Origin: Limnephilus marmoratus | Lineage: Eukaryota; Arthropoda; Insecta; Trichoptera; Limnephilidae | Length of the DNA: 64,000 nt | Direction of reading: 5' to 3' | Assembly: GCA_917880885.1 (NCBI GenBank) | Contig: OU862913.1 | Span: 45,417,460-45,481,459 of the forward strand | Part shown: piece after piece, positions 46,382 through 57,930 of the stretch | Layout of the letters: each line of letters starts with the position of its first letter | How positions within the stretch are numbered: the stretch's first letter is position 1 | The notes under the pieces: generated by a model | Told to the model about the DNA's origin: nothing | Database searches by the model: none | Seen by the model: the letters and a program-made list of their open reading frames with translations, nothing else | Made by a program: the position numbers and the translations under genes

Positions 46382-49300
46382 TTAATAAGAACATGAAAAA
46401 GATTTTTTTCCAGTATGGGTCACCATGTGTCGTTTTAAATATTCCTTTCGAGAACAAGAATAACTGCAAATAGAACACGAAAAGGGTTTTTTTCCAGTAT
46501 GGGTAAGCATGTGAAGTTTTAAACTACTATTACGAGAACATGAATAGCTGCAGGAGGAACATGAATAAGGTTTTTCTGTAGAGTGGGTAAGCATGTGACG
46601 TTTTAAATATTCGTTTCGAGAACACGAGTAACTACAAGCGGAACATGAAAAAGGTTTTTCTCCGGTATGTGTAAGCATGTGAAGTTTTAAACTTCTCTTA
46701 TGAGAACATGAATAACTGCAGATGGAACATGAATGAGGTTTTTCTCCAGTATGCGTAAGCACGTGCCCTTTTAAATGTGCTTTTTCAGAACATGTGTAGC
46801 TGCAGTAGGAACATGAATAAGGTTTTTCTCCAGTATGGGTAAGCATGTGACGTTTTAAATTTCCCATTTTAGAACATGAATAGCTGCAATAACCACATAA
46901 AAAAGGTTTTCCTCCAGTGTGGGTGAGCATGTGACATTTTAAATATTCCATTAGACGACAAGAATAACTGCAAACGGAACAAGAAAAAGGTTTTTCCCCA
47001 GTATGGGTAAGCATGTGAACTTTTAAATTTCTCTTGTGAGAGCTTGAATAGCTGCAGTAGGAACATGAATAAGGTTTTTCTCCAGTATGGGTGAACATGT
47101 GACCTTTTAAATGTGCTTTTTCAGAACATGAATAGGTGCAGAAGGAACATGAATAAGGTTTTTCTCCAGTGTGGGTAAGCTCGTGACGTTTTAAATTTCC
47201 TTTTTTAGAACATGAATAGCTGCAGTAAGAACATGAAAAAGGTTTTTTTCCAGTATGGGTAAGCATGTGAAATTTGATTGATGCCTTTCGAGAACATGAA
47301 TAAACACAGTTGGAACACGAAAAAGGTTTTTCTCCATTATGGGTACGCAAGTGTCGTTCGAACGTTGACTTATGAGAGCAGGAGTAGTTACAATGGGTAC
47401 AAGAGTGTCGGTTTTCCCCAGGATACGTCTTCAGGTTTGTTGGTAAGTCTGAAAAAGATTATTACATTAATACATATATTTGGATAATGATACGTATATG
47501 ATGTACACACATTCGTAAAATAAAGGAAAATCACTACAAACGCATGTAAATGTGAGCACCAGCTCTTGCAAAACTTTTTTTATAAATAATAATAATAATA
47601 TCAAGAATTTTAGAAAACTAAACTATTTTGATTAAAAATTTAGGCATATTAGATTTGTCAAATAATTTATATATAAAAATGCAAAAAACATTCATTTTAA
47701 ATACATGTAGGATTACAAAAGATTTTTTAAATATTTATATTGAGGGATCAGTAGGATTTATAGGTTCAATTAGGAATTCCACAGAGCCGAACCCTCTGAT
47801 ATGAAAATATCTGGAGTCGCTGAATTATTATCCCATTTGGTCTCCGGTAGGTTGACATGTTGTTCTTGTATTGTTTTGTATTTATAATACTTATATAGTG
47901 CAATTGCATAGCGTGGATTGACTAGATTATCATTTGGGGAAGTGTGTGAAAGGGTTTAGTTTTTCCTGTGGGGAAAATTTAACCCGGACATTTAAATCTG
48001 GTGCGTATAATATGATTTTACAACTGGTAATACAAAAGACAAGTTGTAAGAATCATTAATATTATTACAACTTTTGTATTACCAGTTGTACAAAAGACAA
48101 GTTGTAAGAATCATTAATATTATTACAACTTTTGTATTACCAGTTGTAACAATATTAATAATTGTTACAACTGGTAATACAAAAGACAAGATTAAAATAT
48201 TAAACACTTAATCATACAATATGTCAGTACCACATGACTACCAACATAATTTTTAATTTAGCCCATAGTCCCATGGGTCGGTGAGTTCTACGATTTTTAT
48301 TTTTTTTACTGCTTCGGGAAGACCATTACAATATTTTATCCCTTTTTAAATTTAATTACCATACCATACCAATTTTAAATATAATTACCAAACAATTTGT
48401 TTGTAGTAAAAAGAAGAATTTGGATGTTAGATTTAAATTAGGTATTAAAATATTAAATTTTGTAAATGTCTTCGAACTTTGGAAATTTTGAACAATATTG
48501 CTGAAGAGAATGTAGATTGATTTTTTAAAAATTTCTTCATTTACTTTATAATTTTTTTTGTACCGCTTTTACAGGCCTTAAGATTATTCATTTGCACCTC
48601 CCCATCTAATAATTCCATACTGAATTAATGACTGAACTAGCGTGCAACAGACTTTTTTCATTATCTAACTTTAGAATATTTCTTATTCGAATAAATATAA
48701 AAATAATTTCGTAACGCGGTTAACGAGTTCACATATGTATCTGTTATATACAATATGTAATATATCTATAATATAAAAATGAATCGCTGAATGTGTTGCT
48801 AAGCGCATAACTTTCAAACGACTGCACCAAATTGAATAATTCTTTTTTTTGTATGTTCGTTATTGTCAGGAAAAGGTTTCTATAAAACTTCAGGTGAGCT
48901 CTGGCATTATGAAATTTGTATAAAAAAACTGCTATAGGTGGCACGCGAGGAAGCGGTTATTGCTATGGAAAGCGGGAGGAAGGGAGAGATGGGGGAGAGG
49001 AACCTGGGAGGGGGGAGGGGAACTCGGGAGGGTAGTTCGCGGGACGGGGGATGGGGGGGAGTGGAGTGGGGAGAGGGAGGGTGGAGGTGACGGAGTGGGA
49101 ACGCGAGAGGGGAAGAGGACGCAGGAGAAGAAGGGGAGGCGGAAGTGGAACGGGATGAATGGGAAAGGACACTCAGGGAGAAACAATTTCTTTATTAAGT
49201 GGCATAGCAACGCATGCCGGGTACCAGCTAGTATACAATAAACTTGACTGGTAGTGAGAATGGAAGAAATTGTCCAATTCCTTCAGTGGTTACGTCATTC

Positions 49301-51775
49301 GTTTCTGAATATTTTTAAACTCCATGCATTTAAAGACTTATAATTTGGAAAGCGGGTACAGGTACCGCCGCCCCTGGAACCCTTTATTGGATAACCAACA
49401 CACCTGCCGTAGGTCACCTCATGTGGTAAACTACTTTTGGTGACTTAGCAGTGGTATCCGGATTAAGGGGTGAGGCTTGTCTAGGTCACGGCGGCGGATG
49501 CTATTGCCCACCATCTGCGGGTCAGATCGGGAGTCTGGTTGAGGGAGACCTCTCCAGCCGGACTCTCGACCCATCGCCTGGCACTAAAGTGAGAGGGATG
49601 GATTCACAGATTCGTCATTACTGAACACATTGACTCACAGATTCCTACCCACCCCTCATACGTTTTTCCTTCCCATAACATCCTCTCCGTCCTTTCCCTA
49701 AAAAGACCCTCCACGCAATATCCCCAAAGATGCATAGGCCCTAAGGGTTTTTTTCCTCAAGGCCTCCGGTATGGAGAAAATGTTAAAAAAGAAAGACACC
49801 AACTAGCATTTTAACGTCTGCAAAATTATGTAATTTATAATGTAACCAGCAGACCCGGCCACACGTTGCTGTGGCTAACGAAACACAACGCCATTACCCA
49901 ACCTTTATAAAATCCACACCACCCGCTTGCCAGCTGCCCGCTGCCCGCTGCCCGAATTGAATATTTTAATTTCTCGGCTTTTCTCTACTATAATAAGCAT
50001 GTATTATACAAATAAACCTTCCTCTTGAATCACTATCTATTGGTGAAAAACGCATGAAAATCTGTTGCGTAGTTTAAAAGATATATGCGTACATACATTT
50101 TGAGCGACTTCATTTTATACTATGTAATGATGATAAAAAAATAAAAACATTTTTCAACGAAATCTTGCATTTTGTTGAATAAAATTGACATTTATTATAA
50201 ACATTTTTTCTTAAGATTCAATACGCTTTCCGCAAAAAGGCTTCTTTCAACAGTCACGTGTGTCATTTGTGCTTTCGTTTAACATTTTTTCACTAAATTA
50301 GCACTTGCTTCTTTTAGAAGTTTTATTTACCGGACACTGAGATTTTTGCCCCCAATTAAAGTCGCTAGTGTACGCCAGGCCAAACAAGAAAGTTGTTTTA
50401 GTCTTGTCCCCAAACTTTTCAATTCGTACGAGAGGTTTTTAACCACCTGATTGATTATATTATTTTATTTAAGCCTGTACCCTCATTTGAAGAGTACTAG
50501 ATATGCGAGTTTATATTATAGAATACTTTAAGGAAATTTAGCTTACCCGTCGTTTGGTGAATTTTTTCAGAGGGCTCCAAGCATTCCTTTTCAATACCGG
50601 GGACCTCGATATCAATTTCAGTACATGAAACTTCACTTGCTTTCACCTCTACATTTGTAAGCTCCGTTGAATTCATTTCATCTGTTAAGAGGAAATGCTT
50701 ATAAATAATTAACTCACCATCACGCCGTTTCCAGGCAAGGGTAAGCAGAGAGGATGAACCGCGATACAACTTGATCTCCGCACACACTCCTTGCCTCGTT
50801 CGCATTCGTACATCGTCTCATTCATGCTCTTCTATTATTCTGATTCTTGACATGACCCGACTCAAGTATCCGATTAACTTGGTCGTGCCATGTCTTCCTC
50901 GGGCGTCCCCAACTTCCTATACCATTTATAGCGTCATATATTCTCCTTAAACTTCTTTCCTCGTTCATTCGCTCTACATGCCCAATCCATCTGCCTTGCA
51001 ATCTTTGCAGATCTCCACATTTCTCACACGATCGTACATTGTTTTACCATGCCTACGCCCCAGGGTTCTCATTTCTGCAGCATTCAGTCTACTTTATTCC
51101 TTTCTCTGCCAGTTCCATGCCTCACTGCCATACATCAGGGTAGGTACCACCACGCCATTGTGAGCGGTTAGCTTATCTTCTTTTGACAGTTTTTTTTGTT
51201 TGCGTCAACGTCGTTCAGTCCTCCATTAAAGGAGTTACCTGATTTACCCTTCTTTCAATATCTCTATCAACCTTCCCATCTCTCGTAAACATACTTAACA
51301 AATACACTCGTATACGTACTCCAATTATCCGTCATTCATAACGATGTTGCACATTGTTTTCGTACTCTCTCTTTCAAAATGTTATAGGTACTTATAAAAA
51401 CGAACAAGTAAACGGGATTGCAAAGTCGCAATATATCACTGAAAATATGAATAAAGTTTTTTGCATGGTGATATTAATATACCCACTGTAGCACTGAACA
51501 TGTCCATTTAAACTGTTCATAGTTAATATTGACTTCATTAAAACGGGCTGCTTCACCGTCTCAAGCAAAAACTTGCAATTTTATTCTTTGGTATTTTGCG
51601 TATGTTTAACAGTTTTGTACCAAAAAGACAATGAAATACCTGCACAGTTTTGGGAAATGGTCTCCGGACATTCTTTGTTGACAAAAGAAAAGTCTATATC
51701 GACTTCTGTAAGTATCACAGCAACATTCTCGTCCGCACTTGTGCCTGGTTCTAACTTAAAGGCGGTGGAATCCAT
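46382..51775 (-). CDS. C2H2 zinc-finger protein C (12 fingers), three coding exons
   Basis: Exons 51775-51640, 50681-50547 and 47448-46382 join through phase-1 introns (donors GTATTT and GTAAGC; acceptors TTAACAG and TTTTTCAG) to 445 codons plus stop. The ATG at 51775 is provisional: a splice-acceptor-like CTAACAG precedes its exon (at 51793) in the same phase, so translation could start in an upstream exon I did not find. Exons 1 and 2 encode diverged versions of the acidic module (TEVDIDFSFVNKECPE; TEIDIEVPGIEKECLEP). The VKKE motif is lost in both. Exon 3 starts LPTNLKTYPGEN, like gene B, and encodes twelve fingers with THTGEKP linkers, then half a finger cut by TAA (SFSCSY-stop). Predicted nuclear DNA-binding protein. 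Array frame is fully open. Confidence 0.8.
48010..48195. repeat. Tandem hairpin array, ~68-bp unit
   Basis: 'acaactggtaatacaaaag' and its complement alternate three times at regular spacing around 'gaatcattaatatta'. Each unit could fold into a long stem (19 bp plus AGTTGTAA/TTACAACT). It lies in intron 2 of gene C. 47449-48009 and 48196-48764 are AT-rich intron without other features. Confidence 0.75.
48765..49231 (+). mobile_element. Non-autonomous Helitron with purine-rich interior
   Basis: 5' TC after A ('tctataatataaaaatgaat') and 3' 'gccgggtaccagctag' before T. The interior G/A tract resembles 44945-45735, and both share 'ggaaaggacactcagggaga' near the 3' end. Intron 2 of gene C. Confidence 0.8.
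49330..49790 (+). mobile_element. Non-LTR 3' tail (family L3)
   Basis: Longest copy of the L3 tail in the window, from 'ggaaagcgggtacaggtacc' to 'ggcctccggtatggagaaaatg'. Antisense within intron 2 of gene C. Confidence 0.6.
49845..50130 (-). mobile_element. Non-autonomous Helitron
   Basis: The minus strand begins TCATTACATAGTATAAAATG and ends with the GCCACA/TGTGGC hairpin and GGGTCTGCTGG (variant of CTAG). Same family as 2341-2860. Confidence 0.7.
50700..51340 (-). mobile_element. Non-LTR retrotransposon C-terminal fragment (family L4)
   Basis: The minus strand reads 'GRHGTTKLIGYLSRVMSRI', 'RMRTRQGVCAEIKLYRGSS' and 'LLTLAWKRRDG' with stops between. The pieces are repeated near 30745 and 40315. 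It lies in intron 1 of gene C. Confidence 0.5.
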
Positions 51776-51792
51776 GCTTTTTACCAGAGGAT

Positions 51793-52205
51793 CTGTTAGA
51801 TCGGTTTCTCTTTCTTTAACTTAGCGTGGTTAAAGGATTTCTTGGACGAAGGATTGATAGCTTCCATTCATGGATAACAAATTGACGAAATTAGCAAAGT
51901 CAAATAACATAACTAACAAAAAGTGACAGATGGCATTAGAAAAAATATTATCCATAGATAATTCAGAAAAGAAAATCATTTTCGAATTTGATAAATCTGA
52001 GTGCTGCCATTTTACAAATTCATTTTTTATTGGTCGCGTTGGTATTATACACCAATACCATTTGAACAATTTGAGAGATATTTTCAACAGCAATCAAACA
52101 ATGGCCCTTCGCACATGGAGATACTTACAAACTACATAACTGTGACGCAACCGTAAGTAGCTTACAGATATACTAATCTTTAATTTTTGTTTTGTTTTTT
52201 GTTTT
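51793..52205. other. No gene seen
   Basis: Upstream flank of gene C; AT-rich, only spurious short ORFs. A non-coding first exon of gene C could lie here but is not identifiable. Confidence 0.4.
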
Positions 52206-52839
52206 AAGGAAATTGTGTTTCCCACACAGACTTCCCAAAGAATGTTCCATTTTCTCTGCTGAATGCATAGCTATCATAGAAGCTTTACGTCTCGTCAAAT
52301 CTCTCAACATTAGAAATGCCCTCATCCTTTCAAACTCACTTTGCTCATTACAAAAAAAAAGCGCATCCCCTCTCAATTCCAATAGCGACTCTCTTACCTG
52401 CTCTATCAGAAACCTCCTGCATTCCTTGTCGCTGGCTCACGTGTCAGTGGTCTTGGCCTGGATCCCAGGACACCTTGGTATTGTTGGAAATGAAAAGGCT
52501 GAATCTATTGCTAAGGAATCCATTGTTCATGGTCCATTAAGTAGTATTCCTATTCCTGTTAGAGACTATTTTCCTATTTTAAACAATAAGTTACAACGCC
52601 AATGGTCCTCTGAATAGAAATCATCCTCTATGTTAAAAGGTCACCAGTACTCTTTAATTCAACCTTCTATTCCTGTCAAGCCCTGGTTTCACAAATACAC
52701 TTCCATGCCTAAAAAATACATCTCTTCCATTATTCGAATGCGTTTAGGTTTAGGTCATACTTGTTGTCTTAGCCATCTCGCCAGATTCCACATAGTCAAT
52801 TCGCCTTATTGTGATTGTGGTTCAGAGGATACTTTAGAC

Positions 52840-55800
52840 CAGGGGTGGGGAACCTGCGGCCCGCGAAGCCTTTTGGTGCGGCCCGCGGGCACTTGTGGTG
52901 CGGCCTGCTGAAAGAACCATAAAAAATTTCACAGAAAGGGGTGGTTTTTTCACGGTGTTTCAGGTGCATCTTAAAGACGTTATCACAAATTCGTTACTAT
53001 TATGTAGTTAAGATACAAGTTAAAATGTGATTAAACCTCCCATTTTACTTTTATTTTAATTTGGGATTGTGAAACGATAATGAAATTTTAATTCAGATCA
53101 GAACTTTTAATTTTCTTGTACGGGACAGTCCCGATATTTCAGAATTGATTGAACTCTATTCGGAGGGGAATCTATTGCAGTCTGTCATAAACATTATTTT
53201 CTAGTCAATGTTGCGGAAGTAAAGTGGATAGTAAATCAATAAAATTCTATTAATGACAACTACGAAGAAAAGAAAAGTTTTTTTTTTTTTTTACAGTGAA
53301 TACCGCACAAGAATCTCAACTGCTCCCGTCTGGAGCCAGTGAGACTATGGCATCCCCAATTGGGGTATGTTGTGAGGCTGAAGGTAGTGGGGAGGGGAAG
53401 GAGGTGGGGAAGAGGAAGGTTGGGAAAAAAGTTGAAGCTGAATGAAACGTGAAATCATTTGAAACTAAATTAAGGCTGTGGAAAGTAACTCGAAATGACT
53501 AACACGACGCATTTTCCAACACTGCAAGGACAAAAGCCTTCTACATCGTTTGAATACACTGCACTGGTGAGTGCGCGAAATTAAGTGAGGCATTTAATCA
53601 GCCCCGGATCTAATGGGGGGCAAGCCGGGGCCCATGCCCCGGGCGGCAAGTTCAGAGGGCGGCCAAACTCAACTTTGACCACGGAATAAATAATAGTACC
53701 TACAAGTAGAGAAATTTCACGGCCATATTAACTCGACTGATACCCAGAGCCCTGAGTGAGACGTGCTGCACGAACATTTATTATTCGCGAGGCGCGTAGG
53801 CATAGTTCAAAATACGCACCCGACCCGCTCGCCCGCAGGAACCACAGATCGCGGCAGCACGCGTCTGCTCTGGTTACCGTGCGTGCGAAAGAGATGAAGC
53901 TATATTCGAAAACTCCCTCGTCGATCTCTCTCCACGACAGTGTTTTGTTTTAAAAATGTGTCAAAAGTGTGTTGTTTATTTTTACTCTTTAGTACTTGTT
54001 GATCAACCGAAGGTACAATACTGATGTCATTAGTGTCGCATCAATAAATCTATCACAGTTCATCGATCGCTTTTCTGGGTAAGTATTTTATATAACTATC
54101 TTATGCTTTTTAAGTTACTATATTTATTTTTTAAACTCAATTTAATACGTGCAATCACTTACGTCGTCAATTCGTCATTATTCAAACTAACTTAAAATTT
54201 TTACGTCGTTATGCGTGTCATGATTTGTTTATTACACGATGGCAGCCATCATATGACTGAGAAGTAAAACAGCCTTTTTATTTCAGCTTTTATTTAAATA
54301 CAATGCAATGTAGCAGTTTAAAACGAATAAGCAGCCAGCAAGATAAATTTCAGTTGTGATTTCATCTGCTGAAGCATTTTGATGGAAACCATTCTCGTGT
54401 TCAAAGTGCAGTTTTAAAATTCTGGTTGCAGACTATATGCAGCCAGAATTTAAGGAAAACCATTTGCATGTTCTGGGTGTAGCTATAATTAAATTTCTTA
54501 ATTAGTTACAGTAAAACCAGTTCTTTGATTCGAATATGCCCCCCCCCCCCCCCCAGCAAGGTTAAAATAAATATAGATACCTAAGTGGGCGGGGGCGGCA
54601 TTTTTCAGTTTTTGCCCCGCCTAAAAAAAAACGAAGATCCGGGGCTGCATTTAATGAACGACTTAAGGACGTGAAAAGAGAGCAAACGGATTCGAACATA
54701 TTTAATACACAGTTCAACGTCGAACCATCGAATGTGCCTGATACTCTGCAACACGAAATTATTCAATTACAAAGCGATAGATATAATAATCTCCCCATAT
54801 ATAGTCAGGAATCAATAGCTATATTAAGTCAAGCATGTCCCTTAACATTTTGTATACAATACAAACAATAATGCCATGACAATTGCCACACTTCTGGCAT
54901 AAAAAATCATTAAATGTAATTTATTGTAATTAATTAATATAAAATTATATTGCGGACAATAAATATGCCACAAAATGTAAAAAAAAACATTTACGTAATC
55001 AGAGTACAATTTAATTTAAGCTGATTGACTAGTGGGCTTCTACGCAGATTCATTCTAAAGGTAAAACCAATCTTGTGTTCACAATGCAATTTCCTGTTGC
55101 GGGTTCGTCTGCTAACCCTAACGCATTTCGAAGGTAAAACCATTTTGGTATTCTAGGTGCAGTATTAATTAAAGCTGGGGACTCACAATCCAATTCGCTC
55201 TGACGGAAAAACCAGTTTTGTGTTCAAAACGCAATGAAAAAATTTCATATGTGGTTTCGTCTGCTTATGCATTTTGTTGAAATCCGTTCTCGTTTTTGAA
55301 GTGCATTTATAAAATTCTAATTGCTTTTGTGCTGCGAGTATTAGGGAAAATCCATTTTCATGTACTCGGTAAAATGGCTACACTCTGTATTTTTAAGTCT
55401 CCGCGTACAGATTCAACCTATAACTGAAACCAGTTCTGTGTTTAGAATGCAACGAAAAAATTCCAGGTGGGGTCTCATTTTTTGACGCATTCCTCGTTTT
55501 AGAAGTGCATTTATAAAATTCTAGTTGCATACTTTGTGCTGCCAGATTTGGTGGAAAGCCATTTTTTTATGTTCTGAGTGGAGTTTTAATTCCCCGCGTA
55601 CAAACTCACTTTATAATTAAAACCATTTCTGTGTTAAAAATGTAACAAAAAAATTCCAGGTGGGGTTTAATTTCGCTAAAGCGTTTCGTAAGAAACCATT
55701 CTCATGTGTGAATTGCGGTTACAAATTTGTAGTTGCATATTATGCATATATGTAGCCAGTATTTGAGAAAAGCAATGTCTTTTAATTCCCCGCTTACAGA

Positions 55801-56031
55801 TTCAGCCTGTAATTAAAACCAGTTCTGTGTTAAGAATGCAATGAAAACGCATCAGCTGTGGTTTCATTTACTTCATTTATAAAATTCTAGTTTCGTTGTT
55901 TATGCTTTCAGAATTAGAGGAAAGCCATTTTCATGTTCCGAATGTAGTTTTAACGGAAATCGGAGTGCGGCCCGCGGGTTAAAGTATGAACATGAAATGG
56001 CCCGCGACGCTAAAAAGGTTCCGCACCCCTG
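52840..56031 (+). mobile_element. hAT (Charlie-like) element with transposase remnants
   Basis: Ends CAGGGGTGGGGAACC and the complement CAGGGGTGCGGAACC; perfect 8-bp duplications CTTTAGAC at 52832-52839 and 56032-56039. CAGGGGT ends with GCGGCCCGCG subterminal sequence are typical of Charlie-like hATs. Transposase pieces: about 53446-53590 ('THFPTLQGQKPSTSF') and 54656-54870 ('FNERLKDVKREQTDSNIF', 'VPDTLQHEIIQLQSD'), resembling GTF2IRD2/ZBED/SCAND3-like hAT transposases. Repeat X (53305-53430) and another hAT (53599-54647) are inserted in it. The right third (54880-55960) is a degenerate array of ~300-bp units containing finger-like 'kpfscsec' remnants. Confidence 0.88.
53599..54647. mobile_element. 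Nested hAT element inside the Charlie-like hAT
   Basis: Ends CAGCCCCGGATCT and its complement; perfect 8-bp duplications CATTTAAT at 53591-53598 and 54648-54655. Removing it and one duplication restores the open frame of the host element's transposase across the junction (SEAFN to ERLKD). The interior is non-coding with finger-like fragments near 54340-54490 and a C-run at 54540. Confidence 0.9.
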
Positions 56032-56280
56032 CTTTAGACCATAATTTTTTTGAGTGTCCTATCAATGACCAATTTCCAAACTTCATACCTGAATTGTTAA
56101 AACTTAAAATTGAATTCCCTACCAGTGTACCCTGCCTTCTTAGTCTCAACTCTCCTGAAATTCACTATTTGTTAGCAAAATTTATTTACAAAAATGGCCT
56201 CAACATTTAAGCATCAATCACATTTCTTTCTCTGCCATACGTACGTACATTTGTTTCTTGCAGTGTTATTATGTACAGTT

Positions 56281-56600
56281 GTACAGGTTCCTATTTTTGG
56301 GAATCTGTACATCTTCCTACTCTACAATTTTGTAATGACTATTAATACCAACTCTGTGTGTTACTCTGTATGTTAGTCTGTATGAAAATGGAAGTATGGA
56401 ATATGTACAGGTTCCTATTTTTGGGAACCTGTACATCTTCCTACTCTTCAATTTTGTAATTACTATTAATGCCAACTCTGTGTGTTACTCTGTATAGGTT
56501 ATGTACAGTTGTATAGGTTCCTATTTTTGGGATCCTGTACATCTTCCTATTCTACAATTTTGTAATTACTACTAATACCAACTCTGTATGTTAGTACAAC
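56281..56600. repeat. Threefold hairpin repeat in LINE 3' region
   Basis: The segment 'gtacaggttcctatttttggg' recurs at 56282, 56406 and about 56510, each forming a stem such as GTACAGGTTCC/GGGAACCTGTAC. The units also share 'catcttcctactctacaat'. 56640-56880 is an (A)n-'tgtaactaattt' tandem. Confidence 0.7.
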
Positions 56601-57037
56601 TTGTATAATCATATGAATATTTGTCTTGGCCCATTGTCTATATCTTCTAATATAATTTATCTATTCCATGTAAAAAACTGAAAATGTAACTAATTTTAAA
56701 AAATATGAAAATGTAACTAATTTAAAAAAACTGATAATGTACCTAATTTTAAAAAAAAATCTGAAAATGTAAATAATTTAAAAAAATTGATAATGTAACT
56801 AATTTACAAAAAAAAAAAAAAAACTGGAAATGTAAATAATTTTAAAAATATGTAACTTACTTTAATAAATGGCCAAGATCACCCTTAATGGGTGAAAGCC
56901 AAATAAATAATTTAAAAAAAATGCTTGTTTCCATACACGGCACTACCCAAAATATACTGAACATGGTCATTTTTCACGTGCAGCTGAGGTACGGAGGGGT
57001 TTTTTGCGTTTGATGTTTACACGTGCGGCGCAATAGT

Positions 57038-57930
57038 CAGTGGCGTAGCTTGGGGGGGGGGGTGTGGGGGTTGGGGGGGGGGCGACCCGCCCCGGGCGGC
57101 AATTTTCAGGGGGGCGGCAAATTTTCAAAAACAAATGATAATATCATCTTGGAAAAATTTTAACCATTTCAAATCTTTATTTTAAAATGTTCTATGATAC
57201 TTTCGTTTACGAATCCAACTCTTTTTTTATTATTTATTAAAAATAACTATAATTATATTATTTAAGCCGCAAATTTCGCAATTCGTAGGAAAACCGCACG
57301 CATATTATGAGAGTAATTCTAATTAAAGCTGATAACTCGCAAACAGATACACTCTTAATTAAAATCAGAATTCCGAAGTTCCGGCAGAATCAAAGAAAAA
57401 CCCTTTTCATGTTCAGAGTGTAGTTTTAATTCACCGCATACGGATTTAATTAAAACCAGTTTTGTGTTCGGAATGCAAGTGCCGCTAGAATCAAAGAAAA
57501 ACCATTGTCATGTTCTGAGTGTAGTTTTGATACACCGCATATTTAGTTTAATTTAAACCAGTTTTGTGTTATCAATATAACGATAAGTTGTCGATTCGTC
57601 GTATACCGAGTGAAGCTTTGCATTTGAGTTGCATTCCATATATATATATGTGATGACGATGAGAAATTCTATCACAGGCATACCATTCTCGATTTCTGGG
57701 GGCAGTTATATATAAATTTGTTGTAGAATTTATAAGCATTATTTTATTGGAAGAGTACCCCGCATATGGGATTATAAAAATCGGCATAAAAAATATGATA
57801 TCTACCCCCCCCCCCCCCCCACCGGTCAGCTCTTTAAAATCTGCGGAAGAAGTCCCTGTAGAAGTAAGGGGGGGGGGGGCGGCAAAATTTTCCTCCACCC
57901 CGGGCGGCTGAAACCCACGCTACGCCACTG
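57038..57930 (-). mobile_element. hAT-like element, CAGTGGCGTAGC ends
   Basis: Inverted ends CAGTGGCGTAGC/GCTACGCCACTG, GGCGGC-rich subterminal regions and C-runs as in 44172-44445. The 8-bp flanks do not match. The interior (57330-57570) contains finger-like fragments ('KPFSCSEC'-type reads around 57395-57420 and 57500-57530) at a spacing of about 110 bp. No transposase. Confidence 0.7.

Larger units (their letters stand above)
52206..56930 (+). mobile_element. LINE with RNase H domain, split by hAT insertion
   Basis: The left part (52206-52838) encodes an RNase H-like segment ('FSAECIAIIEALRLVKS', 'VVLAWIPGHLGIVGNEKAE') and 'IIRMRLGLGHT'. It contains one premature stop (TAG at 52615). Its Cys/His tail 'PYCDCGSEDTLD' is interrupted at 52839. 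It resumes at 56040 with 'HNFFECPINDQ' and ends at 56207, so the junction after removing the insertion is a clean CCHC-like tail. A 3' region with hairpin repeats and an A-rich end ('ggccaagatcacccttaatg', AATAAATAA) finishes near 56930. A second tail copy is at 61680-61820. I/Jockey-type LINE, 5'-truncated. Confidence 0.85.

Noticed and set aside
54671..54871. Host gene exon
   Set aside because: The peptide resembles hAT transposases and lies between the target duplications of a hAT element.
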